From NCBI RefSeq assembly GCF_030345095.1, contig NZ_CP128360.1:3100001-3164000 (forward strand): DNA of 64,000 bases, given 5' to 3'. The notes beneath the pieces are model-generated. The model made no database searches and was not told the origin of the DNA. It was given only the letters and a program-made list of their open reading frames with translations. The DNA comes from Solwaraspora sp. WMMA2056. GTDB lineage: Bacteria > Actinomycetota > Actinomycetes > Mycobacteriales > Micromonosporaceae. Shown here piece by piece: positions 9,493-18,626 of the stretch. The position numbers and the translations under genes were made by a program. Within the stretch, counting starts at the first letter, position 1. Each line of letters opens with the position of its first letter.

Positions 9493-10749
9493 ATGACCGC
9501 AGCGGTCACCAACTGGGCGGGCAATGTCACCTTCGCCGCGCGCCAGATCCACCGTCCGGGCAGCGTCGAGGAACTGCGGCGGATCGTGGCCGGGGCGGAC
9601 CGGCTGCGGGTGCTCGGCACCGGGCACTCGTTCAACCGGCTCGCCGACACCGACGGCGACCTGGTCAGCCTGGCCAACCTGCCGACCGAGGTGACCATCG
9701 ACGCCGCGTCGTCGACAGTGACCGCCGGCGGCGGCATCCGCTACGGCGAACTCGCCGCGCATCTGCACGCCCACGGCTACGCGCTGCACAATCTGGCCTC
9801 GCTGCCACACATCTCCGTCGCCGGGGCCTGCGCCACCGCCACCCACGGCTCCGGCCAGCACAACGGCAACCTCGCCACGGCGGTGCGTGCGCTGGACCTG
9901 GTGACCGCCGACGGCGACCTGGTCCGGCTCGACCACACCCACCCGGACTTCGCCGGCGCGGTGGTCAGCCTCGGCGGACTCGGCGTCGTCACCAGCGTCA
10001 CGCTCGCGATCCAGCCGACCTTCGATGTGGCGCAGTACGTCTACGAAGGGCTCACCCGGGACGCACTCGTCGCCCACTGGCCGCAGATCGCGGCCAGCGG
10101 CTGGAGCGTCAGCCTGTTCACCGACTGGAGCAGCACCGACGTCGACCAGGTGTGGGTGAAACGGCGTACCGACGCCGACGCTGCCCCGGTGGACGCCGAC
10201 GGGTGGGGGCTGACGGCGGCCGACGGGCCGCGTCACCCGGTGCCCGGGATGCCGGCCGAGAACTGCACCAGCCAGCTGGGGGTGGCCGGCCCGTGGCACA
10301 ACCGGCTGCCGCACTTCCGGCTGGACTTCACCCCGAGCAGCGGTGCCGAACTGCAGTCGGAGTGGCTGGTGCCGGCCGACGACGTGGTGGCCGCGTTCGA
10401 CGCGGTGGCCGGGCTGCGGGAGCGGATCGCCCCGGTGCTGCAGACCTGCGAGATCCGTACGGTCGCCGCCGACGAACTGTGGCTGAGCATGAACTACCGG
10501 CGCGACGCCGTCGCGATCCACTTCACCTGGGTGGCCGACACCACGGCGGTGCTGCCGGTGGTCACCGCCATCGAGCAGGTACTCGCGCCGTACGCGCCCC
10601 GGCCGCACTGGGGCAAACTGTTCACCGTCGACGCCGACGTGCTCGCCGGCCGCTACGAGCGGTGGTCCGACTTCGCCGACCTGTTGGTCCGCTACGACCC
10701 GGCCGGGGTGTTCCACAACGACTTCCTGGACCGCTACTTCCCCCGCTGA
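9493..10749 (+). CDS. aldO: FAD-dependent alditol oxidase
   Basis: Soluble oxidase of the vanillyl-alcohol-oxidase family, 418 residues, the same length as the Streptomyces alditol (xylitol) oxidase AldO, oxidising sugar alcohols to aldoses with release of hydrogen peroxide. The motif GTGHSFN holds His45, matching the histidine that covalently carries FAD in AldO. Further family stretches are [17 protein letters not shown] and, near the C-terminus, [12 protein letters not shown]. Starts at ATG 9493. Neighbours give no pathway, although the sugar-import operon lies about 6 kb away. Function is assigned from remembered family similarity. Confidence 0.92.
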   Translation: MTAAVTNWAGNVTFAARQIHRPGSVEELRRIVAGADRLRVLGTGHSFNRLADTDGDLVSLANLPTEVTIDAASSTVTAGGGIRYGELAAHLHAHGYALHNLASLPHISVAGACATATHGSGQHNGNLATAVRALDLVTADGDLVRLDHTHPDFAGAVVSLGGLGVVTSVTLAIQPTFDVAQYVYEGLTRDALVAHWPQIAASGWSVSLFTDWSSTDVDQVWVKRRTDADAAPVDADGWGLTAADGPRHPVPGMPAENCTSQLGVAGPWHNRLPHFRLDFTPSSGAELQSEWLVPADDVVAAFDAVAGLRERIAPVLQTCEIRTVAADELWLSMNYRRDAVAIHFTWVADTTAVLPVVTAIEQVLAPYAPRPHWGKLFTVDADVLAGRYERWSDFADLLVRYDPAGVFHNDFLDRYFPR

Positions 10750-10788
10750 CCGGCCGGCCGTCGGCAGCACCCGCGCCGACCAGCGGGT

Positions 10789-11559
10789 TCACGCCGGCTG
10801 CCAGCCGGTTGCCCCGATGGCGGCGGTCGCACCGCCGCCGGCGGCGGTGACCGGATCGGCGGCCCGGGGCCGCCACCGGCGCAGCCGCCATGCGAGGGCG
10901 TCGGCGGCGACCGCCTCCGCCCGTAGGCTGCGGGCGGCGGTACGGGCCGACTCCACCGCCTGCCAGGCGCCGCGTTCCCGTTCGACGACGGCCCGGTACT
11001 GCCGGTAGCGCTCGTCGCGGATCGCTGCGCGCAGCGCCAGCTCCTGCTCCACCGGATGCCGGCGCGGATCCCAGCCGTTGCGGTTGGCCAGCGCGTCGGT
11101 CAGCTGCCGTACGGTCAGCTCACGGCGCCAGTACGCGGCCATCGCCGCCCGGTGCAGGTGACGTTCCCGGTCGGCGTACTCGGCCGGGGTCCGGTCGGTG
11201 GTCGGAGCCGGCAGGGTGGCGGCGGCGGCCAGCCGCCGTACCGCCCGGTCGGCGGCGTCGAAGTCCTGCCAGGCGGCGTCGAGAGCGGCGTGGTCCTGCT
11301 GCCACTGGTCGTGTCGGCGGCGTACCGTCCGCTCGGCCCGGGCGGCGGCGACGGCGACCTCGCCGGCGTAGCGGTAGGCGTCGCGGGCCTGCGCCACCCG
11401 CCGGCTCCGCCGCCCCGGGCGGGGACCGACCCCGCCGGCCGAACGGGTACGGAGAGTGAGCAGGACCAGCGCGCCGGCGGCGGCCAGTAGCAGCACGGTC
11501 CCGGCGACACCTGCCAGAGCCACGTCAAGAAGAAACTGGTGGAGTGCCATGTCGGTCAA
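10789..11559 (-). CDS. Unknown membrane-anchored coiled-coil protein
   Basis: Protein of about 256 residues with one N-terminal hydrophobic helix (about residues 12-36), then a basic Arg/Gly stretch and a long Ala/Arg/Glu/Asp-rich region predicted to be helical or coiled coil. It ends in a Gly/Ala-rich tail. I recognise no family. The start is uncertain: a TTG at 11559 has GAGG six bases upstream, while an ATG three codons later lacks good SD spacing. The codon pattern is typical of the surrounding genome and no other frame makes a better protein. Confidence 0.6.
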   Translation of the reverse strand: MTDMALHQFLLDVALAGVAGTVLLLAAAGALVLLTLRTRSAGGVGPRPGRRSRRVAQARDAYRYAGEVAVAAARAERTVRRRHDQWQQDHAALDAAWQDFDAADRAVRRLAAAATLPAPTTDRTPAEYADRERHLHRAAMAAYWRRELTVRQLTDALANRNGWDPRRHPVEQELALRAAIRDERYRQYRAVVERERGAWQAVESARTAARSLRAEAVAADALAWRLRRWRPRAADPVTAAGGGATAAIGATGWQPA

Positions 11560-11672
11560 CGGTCACCTCATCGGTCACGGCGAACAGGAGGGGCGGCGTC
11601 ACCGCCGGGCACAGGTCGGCACGGGCGCGGCGCCGGAGCGTGGGCGGCAGGACGGGGGCGTAACCGGTCAGC

Positions 11673-11708
11673 AGGTGTCAGTTGGCCTGCAGATGTCAGT
11701 TGGCCTGC
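11673..11708. repeat. 18-bp tandem duplication spanning a stop codon
   Basis: Two adjacent 18-base copies (11673-11690 and 11691-11708) differing at one base. On the minus strand the duplication contains Gln-Ala-Asn-stop, so the small secreted-protein gene has a second identical in-frame stop 18 bases beyond the first. Confidence 0.8.
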
Positions 11709-12106
11709 GGTCGCGTGCCGTCGGCGTGGGGTGGCGGAGCACGCGGCGGTGCCGGCGCTGCGGCGTACGCGGAGGTCGCGCCGACGTCGGCCGGCCCGGT
11801 CGGCACCGACGGCAGGCCCTCCGGCGCCCCATCGGCGGCTGGACCGCCGTGGACCGGCGTCGCCTGCCGGGTGACGGGGATGCTCTGGCTGGTCGCCGAC
11901 GCCTGGTGCGGCGTGGCGGCGATGCCGACGGTCGGCGCCGCCAGGGTGCTCACCTGCACCGTGGCGCCCGCCGGTGGCCACCCGTACGGCTGTTCACCGG
12001 CGCCGGCGGACAGCGCCAGGACCGCGAGAGCCAGGTAGGTCAGGGCCCGGCCGCACCATCGTGCCACCCACCACAGTGGTGCACGGTGCGCGGCGTCGCC
12101 TGACAT
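11696..12106 (-). CDS. Small secreted or membrane-anchored Pro/Ala-rich protein
   Basis: Predicted 136-residue protein of unknown function. An N-terminal segment with basic and tryptophan residues leads into the hydrophobic LTYLALAVLALSAGAG, consistent with a signal peptide or anchor, and the remainder is Ala/Pro/Thr-rich. The ATG at 12106 was chosen because upstream codons are Arg/Pro low complexity. No domain is visible. The stop lies in an 18-bp tandem duplication. Confidence 0.5.
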   Translation of the reverse strand: MSGDAAHRAPLWWVARWCGRALTYLALAVLALSAGAGEQPYGWPPAGATVQVSTLAAPTVGIAATPHQASATSQSIPVTRQATPVHGGPAADGAPEGLPSVPTGPADVGATSAYAAAPAPPRAPPPHADGTRPQAN

Positions 12107-12200
12107 GCCGACAAATGTAACGCGTCGCCGGGGACGCCGGCGTCGAGCGTGACGCAGCCGACGGGCGGTCCACCGGCGTCGACGGCGGGCCCACCGACCT

Positions 12201-12242
12201 GGGCTGGGAGGCGGCGGGCCTGGGCAGGGAGGCGGCGGGCCC
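12201..12242. repeat. 21-bp tandem duplication upstream of the SDR gene
   Basis: Two adjacent 21-base G-rich copies (12201-12221, 12222-12242) with two differences. They lie just upstream of the ribosome-binding region of the SDR gene. Confidence 0.7.
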
Positions 12243-12269
12243 GCCCGCCCGGCAGGGGAGGATGGGCCG

Positions 12270-13028
12270 GTGACAGACGACAGGACCGTACGCAGGGGTA
12301 CCGCGCTGGTGACCGGAGCGTCCCGGGGGCTCGGGGCGGTCATGGCCAGGGCGTTGGCCGCCGACAGGTGGGCGGTGGCGGTCAACTACCGGTCGGACAC
12401 GGCCGGCGCGGCCGCCGTCGTGGCGGACATCCGGGCCGCCGGCGGCACCGCCGATGCGTTCGGCGCCGACGTGACCGACGAAGCCGAGGTGGCGCAGTTG
12501 GTGGCGGCGGTCGCCGCGCGACTCGGCCCGGTCCGGGTGCTGGTGGCCAATGCCACCGGCCCGCAGCCGCAACGGCCGGTCGAGGAGCTGACCTGGCAGG
12601 ACCACCTGGACCAGCTGACGTTCTTCGTCAAGAGCCCGACCCTGCTGGTGCAGGCGGTGCTGCCGGGGATGCGGGCGGCCGGCGGTGGACGGGTCGTCCA
12701 GATCGGCTCGGACATGTTCGACCGGGGCACTCCCGGCTGGTCGGCGTACGCCGCCGCCAAGGGCGCGCAGGTCGGCCTCACCCGTACCTGGGCCCGGGAG
12801 CTGGGCCCGTCGAACATCACGGTCAACCTGGTCGCGCCGGGGTGGATCCCGGTGGAGCGGCACGCCGGCACCACCGACGAGGCACTGCGCGGGTACGCCG
12901 CAGAGGTGCCGCTGCGGCGCATCGGTACGCCGGACGAGGTGGCGGCGGCGGTCTGCTATCTGGCCTCGCCCGGCGCCGCCTTCGTCACCGGGCAGCGGAT
13001 CACCGTCAACGGCGGCCACACCGCCTGA
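12270..13028 (+). CDS. SDR-family oxidoreductase, FabG-like
   Basis: Classical short-chain dehydrogenase of 252 residues using NAD(P)H. The nucleotide-binding loop TGASRGLG is at residues 15-22, the ANAT structural motif near 93-96, and the catalytic residues are Ser147, Tyr160 and Lys164 (YAAAK). The C-terminal APGWIPVE and ITVNGG stretches are typical of 3-oxoacyl-reductase-like members. The GTG start is preceded by GGGGAGG. It stands alone between unrelated genes, so the substrate is unknown; a housekeeping fabG role is not indicated because the fab operon is 30 kb away. Confidence 0.88.
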   Translation: MTDDRTVRRGTALVTGASRGLGAVMARALAADRWAVAVNYRSDTAGAAAVVADIRAAGGTADAFGADVTDEAEVAQLVAAVAARLGPVRVLVANATGPQPQRPVEELTWQDHLDQLTFFVKSPTLLVQAVLPGMRAAGGGRVVQIGSDMFDRGTPGWSAYAAAKGAQVGLTRTWARELGPSNITVNLVAPGWIPVERHAGTTDEALRGYAAEVPLRRIGTPDEVAAAVCYLASPGAAFVTGQRITVNGGHTA

Positions 13029-13058
13029 TCCGGTGTCGGGCCGTCCCGGCGGTGGCGC

Positions 13059-14651
13059 TCAGGTCCGGCTGTCGATCCGTGCCTTGACCCCGCCAGCCTC
13101 GGCGAGCATGTGCAGCAACGCCGAACCGTCGATCAGCTCCAACGGCTTGCCGGAGGCGAAGTCGTGCGCCGCCGGCGTATAGCCGGCAGTGGTCACCAGG
13201 ATGCCGTTCGACGCGTTCTCCGCCTGGACGACTCCGAACAGGTCACGCACCGCCGAGACGTCGACGGTGCCACCGCCGCGTCGGGCCAGTACGACCACGG
13301 TGCCGCCGAACAACGGTCGCGGGTCGTGCGCCAGGCACTCCACCGTGCCGTCGGCGGTGGTGCGTACCTGCCGCATCTGCAACCCGAGCTTGACGAACAG
13401 GTCGGCGATCAGCTGCTCGAACTGCTCAGCCGGCATGGCCAGCAGGTTGGGCCGCTGGTCGAGGTCGGCGAGGACGTCGATCTCGTCGGCGAACCGCTTG
13501 TCGACCTGGTCGAAGTCGACCACGGCCGACACCGGTGCCAACTCGGCCGGGCGGGCGGAGAGCCGGGCGTCGAGTCGACGCAGACAGGCGGCCGGGTCGA
13601 CCTTGGCGAGGTTGATCGCGACGAACTCGTCGCGGGTGGTCCGGAGACTGACCAGGCAGGGGCGGGCCCGCCGCCCGGTGGCCGGGTCCAGGGTGTCGAC
13701 GATGCCGTTGAGACAGACCGTCTCGACCAGCCGGGTACGGTCGGCCTCGTACAGCTCGTGCACGGTGCGCAGGGTGATCTGAGTGACCACGTCGGCGTAC
13801 CGCTGGGCGATCTCGTCCGCCGGGCGGCCCACCGCGGTCACCTCGTCCTCGGCCGGCTGGAAGCGGTACTCGCGCACCCGGGGGATGACCTCGACCGTCG
13901 GCAGTTGGTACTCCACCACCAGTTGCCGGGACTCGGGCAGGTACGCCAGCCGGTACCGCTGCGGGAAGTCGTCCGGGTAGACCGAGTTGCCCAGCACCAG
14001 TCCGAAGTACTCGACGACGGCCTTGGGATCGGCGGCGGCGAAGACGGCGGAGAAGCGGTCGATCGCGGCGTTGTGTGCGGCGGCCTTGGCGGCCAGCTTC
14101 TCGCACTGCTCACGGTAGCGCTCCTCGGCGGCGGCGAGCCGTCGTTGGCGCTGCGCCTCCGCCGCCTCGTGGTCGGCGGTGGCCTGCGCGAACGCCTGCT
14201 GTGCCTCGGCGAGGAACTGCTGGTGGCGGACCTCGCCGCCGAACATCTTGCCCAGCCCGGCCGGTGCCGGTGGCGCGAAGTCGGACCACTTCGGCGGGGT
14301 CAGCGCCACGGCGAGTGGGCCCGGGTCGAACGGCGGCGGTGCGGCGGTGCGCTTGAGCCGGTTCAGGTCGATGTGGTCGTCGACGGCGAGGGTGTCGGCG
14401 AGCAGGTCCTCCAACTCCGCCACCCGGGAGCGCAGATTCGCGTTGGCCGCCGCGACCTTGGCCGCACGGGCCTCGGTGTACAGGCGTTTGCGCTGGCGTT
14501 CGTCGTCGGCGGCGGCCCGCTCGGCGGCCTGCCGGGCGTTCTCCGCCTCCCACAGCATCTGCTGGTGCTGCCGGTAGGCGAAGGCCTGGGTGCGGTGCTG
14601 GGCGTGCACCTGCTGTGCGTGCGCCCGCTGCGCCTCCCGCATGCTGCTCAT
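13059..14651 (-). CDS. Mrr-like restriction endonuclease fold protein with degenerate active site
   Basis: Protein of 530 residues. Residues 1-110 are Gln/Arg/Ala/Glu-rich and probably coiled coil; the middle (about 170-230) is again helical; the C-terminal 110 residues resemble the Mrr-cat PD-(D/E)xK domain, with FEQLIADLFVKLGL, the family stretch HDPRPLFGGTVVV, then VSAVRDLFG and ILVTTAGYTPAAHDFA. Typical members carry a Q-x-K motif after the second strand; here the equivalent stretch reads VLARRGGG, so both Gln and Lys are replaced, and the preceding acidic site is ADGTVE. DNA cleavage is therefore doubtful, and a binding role is possible. No methyltransferase is adjacent. An ATG three codons later is an alternative start. 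Confidence 0.75.
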   Translation of the reverse strand: MSSMREAQRAHAQQVHAQHRTQAFAYRQHQQMLWEAENARQAAERAAADDERQRKRLYTEARAAKVAAANANLRSRVAELEDLLADTLAVDDHIDLNRLKRTAAPPPFDPGPLAVALTPPKWSDFAPPAPAGLGKMFGGEVRHQQFLAEAQQAFAQATADHEAAEAQRQRRLAAAEERYREQCEKLAAKAAAHNAAIDRFSAVFAAADPKAVVEYFGLVLGNSVYPDDFPQRYRLAYLPESRQLVVEYQLPTVEVIPRVREYRFQPAEDEVTAVGRPADEIAQRYADVVTQITLRTVHELYEADRTRLVETVCLNGIVDTLDPATGRRARPCLVSLRTTRDEFVAINLAKVDPAACLRRLDARLSARPAELAPVSAVVDFDQVDKRFADEIDVLADLDQRPNLLAMPAEQFEQLIADLFVKLGLQMRQVRTTADGTVECLAHDPRPLFGGTVVVLARRGGGTVDVSAVRDLFGVVQAENASNGILVTTAGYTPAAHDFASGKPLELIDGSALLHMLAEAGGVKARIDSRT

Positions 14652-14819
14652 TGTCGACCCCGATCGTCGCGCCGGCCCGTCACTGGACGTGCGTCAATCT
14701 TGTCCGACCGTCACAGTAGCGTCCAGTCTCCACCGCCCGGGCGGTCCGTGCCGTACGACGGGTTTGCCTATCCTGGTGCGTACCCCGGAGAGCGGTCCGG
14801 GGCAGGGGAGGGCGGACCG

Positions 14820-16889
14820 GTGGCGGAGCAGGACCACGACGCGGCGGGCGACGACGACCCGTACCTGTGGCTGGAGGATGTGCACGGCGACGCGGCGCTG
14901 GACTGGGTCCGGGCCAGCAATGCCGCCACCACGGCCGCCTGGACCGACGATCCCGGGTTCGGCGTGCTGCGCGACCGGATCAAACAGGTGCTCGACTCGG
15001 CGGAGAAGATTCCCGACCCGACCTGGCGCGGTGAGTACCTCTACAACTTCTGGCAGGACGCCGACCATCCGCGCGGGGTGTGGCGGCGGGCCACCTTCGC
15101 GCAGTACCGGGCGGCGCAGCCGGACTGGGAGGTCCTGCTGGACCTCGACGAGCTCGCCCGCGTCGAAGGCGAGAGCTGGGTCTGGAAGGGCGCCCAGGTG
15201 CTGCGGCCGGCGTACGACCGGGCCCTGATCACTCTGTCCCGGGGCGGCTCCGACGCCGCGGTTGTTCGCGAATTCGACCTCACCACCCGGGCCTTCGTCC
15301 CGGACGGCTTCGTCGTGCCGCAGGCCAAGAGCAGCGTCTGCTGGATCGACGTCGACCACATCTACGTCGGCACCGACTTCGGCGAGGGCACCCTGACCAC
15401 CTCCGGCTACCCCCGGACCGTCCGCCGGTGGCGACGCGGCACCGCGCTCGCCGACGCCCCGGTGGCCTTCGCCGGCGAGACCGACGACGTCACCGTCTCC
15501 GTCATCCACGACCCGACCCCCGGTTACGAACGTGACCTGGCGGTACGGCGTACCGAGTTCTTCCGCAGCCGGACCTACCTGCCACGCGGCGACGGCGAGT
15601 GGGAGCCGCTCGACGTACCCGACGACGCCGAGATCGACCTGCACCGGCAGTGGCTGCTGATCGAGTTGCGCAGCCCGTGGCAGGCCGGGGACGTCACCCA
15701 CCCGGCCGGGGCGGTGCTGGTGACCCCGGTCGACGAGTTCCTCGCCGGCAAGCGCGAGCTGACCACAGTCTTCGCCCCCACCGAGCACACCGCGTTCAGC
15801 TACCACGCCTGGACCCGCAACCACCTGCTGCTGGTCACCCTCACCGACGTCCGCAGCGAGATCACCGTACTGACGCCGGGCGACGACGGCTGGCAGCGGC
15901 GGACGCTGCCCGACGCTGGCGGGTTCGACCACACCGACATCGCCGACACCGAACCGGATCTCGGCGACGAGTTTCTGCTCGACACCTCCGGGTTCACCCG
16001 CCCGCCGACCCTGCTGCACGGCAGCGTCGACGGCCCGGTGCGCCCGGTCAAGACCGGGCCGGCCTTCTTCGACGCCGACGCGATGACCGTCCGGCAGTTC
16101 TTCGCGGTATCCGACGACGGCACCGAAGTGCCGTACTTCCTGGTCACCGGTGCCGAATCCGCCGGTTCTGCCGGGTCCGGGTCCGCCGCCGGGCTCACCC
16201 TGATGACCGGGTACGGCGGCTTCGAGATCTCCTGGACACCGGCCTACAGCGGGGTCATCGGCACCGGCTGGCTGGCCCGGGGCGGCAGCTTCGTGGTCGC
16301 CAACATCCGCGGCGGCGGCGAGTACGGACCCCGCTGGCACACCGCCGCGCTGCGCGGCGAACGGCCCCGGGCGTACGAGGACTTCGCCGCCGTCGCCACC
16401 GACCTGGTCGCCCGGGGTCTGACCACCCCGGACCGGCTCGGCTGCTACGGCGGCAGCAACGGCGGGCTGCTGATGGGGGTGATGCTGACCCGCTACCCCG
16501 AGCTGTTCGGCGCGGTCGTCGGCCAGGTGCCGCTGCTGGACATGCGCCGTTACCACAAGCTGCTCGCCGGGGCGTCCTGGATGGCCGAGTACGGCGACCC
16601 GGACGACCCCGACGACTGGGCGTTCCTGCGGGAGTATTCGCCGTACCAGAACGTCCGTCCCGCCCAAGCGTACCCGCCGTCGCTGTTTCTCACCTCGACC
16701 CGCGACGACCGGGTGCACCCCGGTCACGCCCGCAAGATGGTCGCCCGGCTGCGGGAGTACGGCTACGACGTCACCTATCACGAGAACATCGAAGGTGGAC
16801 ACTCGGCAGCGGCGGACAACGGCCAGGCGGCGTTCAAATGGGCGCTGCTGTTGGAGTTCGTCCGGCGCACCCTGACCGGCCAGCGGTGA
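14820..16889 (+). CDS. Prolyl oligopeptidase family serine peptidase (S9)
   Basis: Cytosolic peptidase of 689 residues, S9A type, cleaving after proline in short peptides. The N-terminus has the family opening DDPYLWLEDV; a beta-propeller follows, and the alpha/beta-hydrolase domain occupies about the last 260 residues. The triad is visible: Ser in GGSNGG (about residue 545), Asp in DDRVHPGH (about 630) and His in EGGHS (about 660). No signal peptide. GTG start with GGAGG nine bases upstream; the longer open frame upstream is only the antisense of the Mrr-like gene. It ends 80 bases before a convergent gene with a large hairpin between. Confidence 0.93.
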   Translation: MAEQDHDAAGDDDPYLWLEDVHGDAALDWVRASNAATTAAWTDDPGFGVLRDRIKQVLDSAEKIPDPTWRGEYLYNFWQDADHPRGVWRRATFAQYRAAQPDWEVLLDLDELARVEGESWVWKGAQVLRPAYDRALITLSRGGSDAAVVREFDLTTRAFVPDGFVVPQAKSSVCWIDVDHIYVGTDFGEGTLTTSGYPRTVRRWRRGTALADAPVAFAGETDDVTVSVIHDPTPGYERDLAVRRTEFFRSRTYLPRGDGEWEPLDVPDDAEIDLHRQWLLIELRSPWQAGDVTHPAGAVLVTPVDEFLAGKRELTTVFAPTEHTAFSYHAWTRNHLLLVTLTDVRSEITVLTPGDDGWQRRTLPDAGGFDHTDIADTEPDLGDEFLLDTSGFTRPPTLLHGSVDGPVRPVKTGPAFFDADAMTVRQFFAVSDDGTEVPYFLVTGAESAGSAGSGSAAGLTLMTGYGGFEISWTPAYSGVIGTGWLARGGSFVVANIRGGGEYGPRWHTAALRGERPRAYEDFAAVATDLVARGLTTPDRLGCYGGSNGGLLMGVMLTRYPELFGAVVGQVPLLDMRRYHKLLAGASWMAEYGDPDDPDDWAFLREYSPYQNVRPAQAYPPSLFLTSTRDDRVHPGHARKMVARLREYGYDVTYHENIEGGHSAAADNGQAAFKWALLLEFVRRTLTGQR

Positions 16890-16923
16890 CCGCCACACCG
16901 CTTGGCCGGCGGTGGGATGCCAC

Positions 16924-16984
16924 CGCGTTTTCTACATGGCATACGTTCAGAGCGCATCAATTCGTATGCTATGTAGAAACCGCG
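16924..16984. terminator. 61-bp inverted repeat between convergent genes
   Basis: Arms of 22 bases (16924-16945 and 16963-16984) pair at 20 positions around a 17-base loop. The element is clearly richer in A/T than its surroundings and covers the last five codons of the DUF559 gene. It could act as a bidirectional terminator; a relic of a small mobile element is an alternative. Confidence 0.65.
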
Positions 16985-17895
16985 TCGTCGTTGCGGTGGC
17001 GTCGTCGTCGCGAGAGCGCTGAGGCGACCTGCCGAGCGGTGCGGTCCGGGTGCCGCAGGACATCGTCGGCGGTGAACCGCAGGACCAGCCACCCGCAGTC
17101 ACGTAGCGCATTGAACCGGGCAACGTCCTGCTGGTAGTGCGCCCGCTCCCGATGGTGATCACCTTCGTACTCGATCGCCAGTCGCCACCGCGGATACGCG
17201 AAGTCGACCCGGGCGACGAGCCGGCCGAGCGGGTCCAGCACTTCGTGCTGGGCGACCGGAGGTGGCAGGCCGGCGTCGTGCAGCAGCAGCCGCAACCTCG
17301 TCTCCATCGGCGACTCGGTGCGCGGCTCGGCCAGCGGCAGCAGCTCCCGCAACCGACGTACTCCTGGCCAGCCCGCCCGTTCCTCGACCAACCCGCACAA
17401 CGCGGGCAGTTTGACCACCCGCCGGTGCAGCAGCGCATCGACGGCGACCAGCGCATCGGTACGGGACGGGTGAGCGCCGAGGTCGAACGCCGTGCGGAGG
17501 CCGGTGGTGACCGGCAGGCCGCCGAACCGGGTCACATCCCCTGCCGGGAGCCGGACGCGCCGTACCACCATCCGATCGGGCTGCCGGATCCGTGACCCGG
17601 GTGGTACGGCGACGGAGACCGGCGCGTCGCGGGGAAGCAGATCGACACCCCACAGGTACGCGGCGCTCAGCCCGGCGATCGCGCCACCTGCCGGCAGCCA
17701 CAGCGCCGCCGCTTCGCACCAGGTCCGATGATCGGCGTTGTCGGCCGCCGCCGCATGAAGGTAGACGTCCTGGAACATGCGTCGCCAGGTCGGGCCGGCG
17801 AGCATTCGCTGGGTCAGCAGTCCGTCGGCGACAGCGGCGCTGCCCCGGAACGGTGCGAACCGCAACTGCTGCGGTACGTGGGCCCGGCGCGACAT
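16969..17895 (-). CDS. DUF559 / AbiEi-like protein with Vsr-type endonuclease fold
   Basis: Protein of 308 residues common in actinomycetes. An N-terminal winged-helix-like region (about 1-110) resembles type IV toxin-antitoxin AbiEi antitoxins. The C-terminal DUF559 domain (about 195-300) has the PD-(D/E)xK pattern ETRLRLLL, then VDFAYPRWRLAIEYEGDHH with acidic residues and a late hydrophobic strand WLVLRFTADDVL. Related Vsr-like proteins nick DNA, but activity of this group is unproven and no partner toxin or methylase is adjacent. The TAG stop lies in the loop of the 61-bp inverted repeat. Confidence 0.8.
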   Translation of the reverse strand: MSRRAHVPQQLRFAPFRGSAAVADGLLTQRMLAGPTWRRMFQDVYLHAAAADNADHRTWCEAAALWLPAGGAIAGLSAAYLWGVDLLPRDAPVSVAVPPGSRIRQPDRMVVRRVRLPAGDVTRFGGLPVTTGLRTAFDLGAHPSRTDALVAVDALLHRRVVKLPALCGLVEERAGWPGVRRLRELLPLAEPRTESPMETRLRLLLHDAGLPPPVAQHEVLDPLGRLVARVDFAYPRWRLAIEYEGDHHRERAHYQQDVARFNALRDCGWLVLRFTADDVLRHPDRTARQVASALSRRRRHRNDDAVST

Positions 17896-18003
17896 CCGCC
17901 CGATCCTGCCCGGCGTGACGCGGCGACGCTGTCCCGATCGTGACAGCTACCGGCGCTCCCGCACCCGGTCGGTGCGTCACCACGCCACGGCGTCAGGACG
18001 GCG

Positions 18004-18594
18004 TCAGGAGGTCGTCTCGGCGGCGGTGAGCGCGGCCCGGCCCAGCGCGGTGAGCTGCCCGTCGGTCGGGGTCACGGTGCCGGCGACGGCCACCTCGACC
18101 GCCCAGCCGTGCGGGCCGGCCAGGATGACGCCCTTGTAGACGGTACGGTGTGCCTCGACGCCGAGCCCGGTGAACTCTCCCTCGCCGTACTCGGCGAGCA
18201 GGTCGTTGTCGACGGCGTCGCGGAAGTTCGGCGTACTGCCGAACCGGATCGTCACGCTGCGGGTGCCGCTGTCGTTCTCCCAGACGCAGGAGACGTTCAC
18301 CGCGCTACCGGAGGGCGGGTTGAACGCGCGTACCGCGACCGGCCCGCCGAGCACGTCGACCACCGGGGCCTCGTCGACCGCCCCGCACAGGGTCTGCTCG
18401 TCGGGCAGGTGCCCGGCGGCCGCTGGCGCGTCACCCGATCGGGGTTCCACCGACGCCTCCGTGACGGCCGACGCGGCCGGACCGGGTCCGGCCGGTGATG
18501 GGGCGGCGGCATCACCGGAGCCGCAACCGGAAACCAGCAGCACCAGCACGCCGGTGGCCGTGCCGGCCCGCCACACCATCGACATCCTCGACAT
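18004..18594 (-). CDS. Small lipoprotein of unknown function (DUF3558-like)
   Basis: Predicted 196-residue lipoprotein with signal peptide and lipobox VSGC (Cys at residue 24), then a Ser/Pro/Ala linker. The folded part has a conserved Cys pair (TLCGAV and VSCVWEN) and a beta-rich pattern resembling actinobacterial DUF3558-type lipoproteins; I am not certain of that assignment. ATG with GGAGG seven bases upstream. It starts 32 bases after the end of the VWFD lipoprotein gene on the same strand, so the two probably form an operon. Confidence 0.72.
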   Translation of the reverse strand: MSRMSMVWRAGTATGVLVLLVSGCGSGDAAAPSPAGPGPAASAVTEASVEPRSGDAPAAAGHLPDEQTLCGAVDEAPVVDVLGGPVAVRAFNPPSGSAVNVSCVWENDSGTRSVTIRFGSTPNFRDAVDNDLLAEYGEGEFTGLGVEAHRTVYKGVILAGPHGWAVEVAVAGTVTPTDGQLTALGRAALTAAETTS

Positions 18595-18626
18595 TGGAGA
18601 TCCTCCTGACTGAGCACTGCCCCGTC

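Noticed and set aside
13110-14819. Upstream extension of the prolyl oligopeptidase frame
   Set aside because: It is the antisense of the Mrr-like gene; the GTG at 14820 has a good SD and starts the conserved N-terminus.
14694-16898. 734-codon minus-strand frame opposite the prolyl oligopeptidase
   Set aside because: Product is low complexity and the plus strand encodes a complete S9 peptidase with its triad.
16969-17895. DUF559/AbiEi-like gene as half of a toxin-antitoxin or defence system
   Set aside because: No partner toxin, methylase or defence gene is adjacent on either side; neighbours are a housekeeping peptidase and a lipoprotein.
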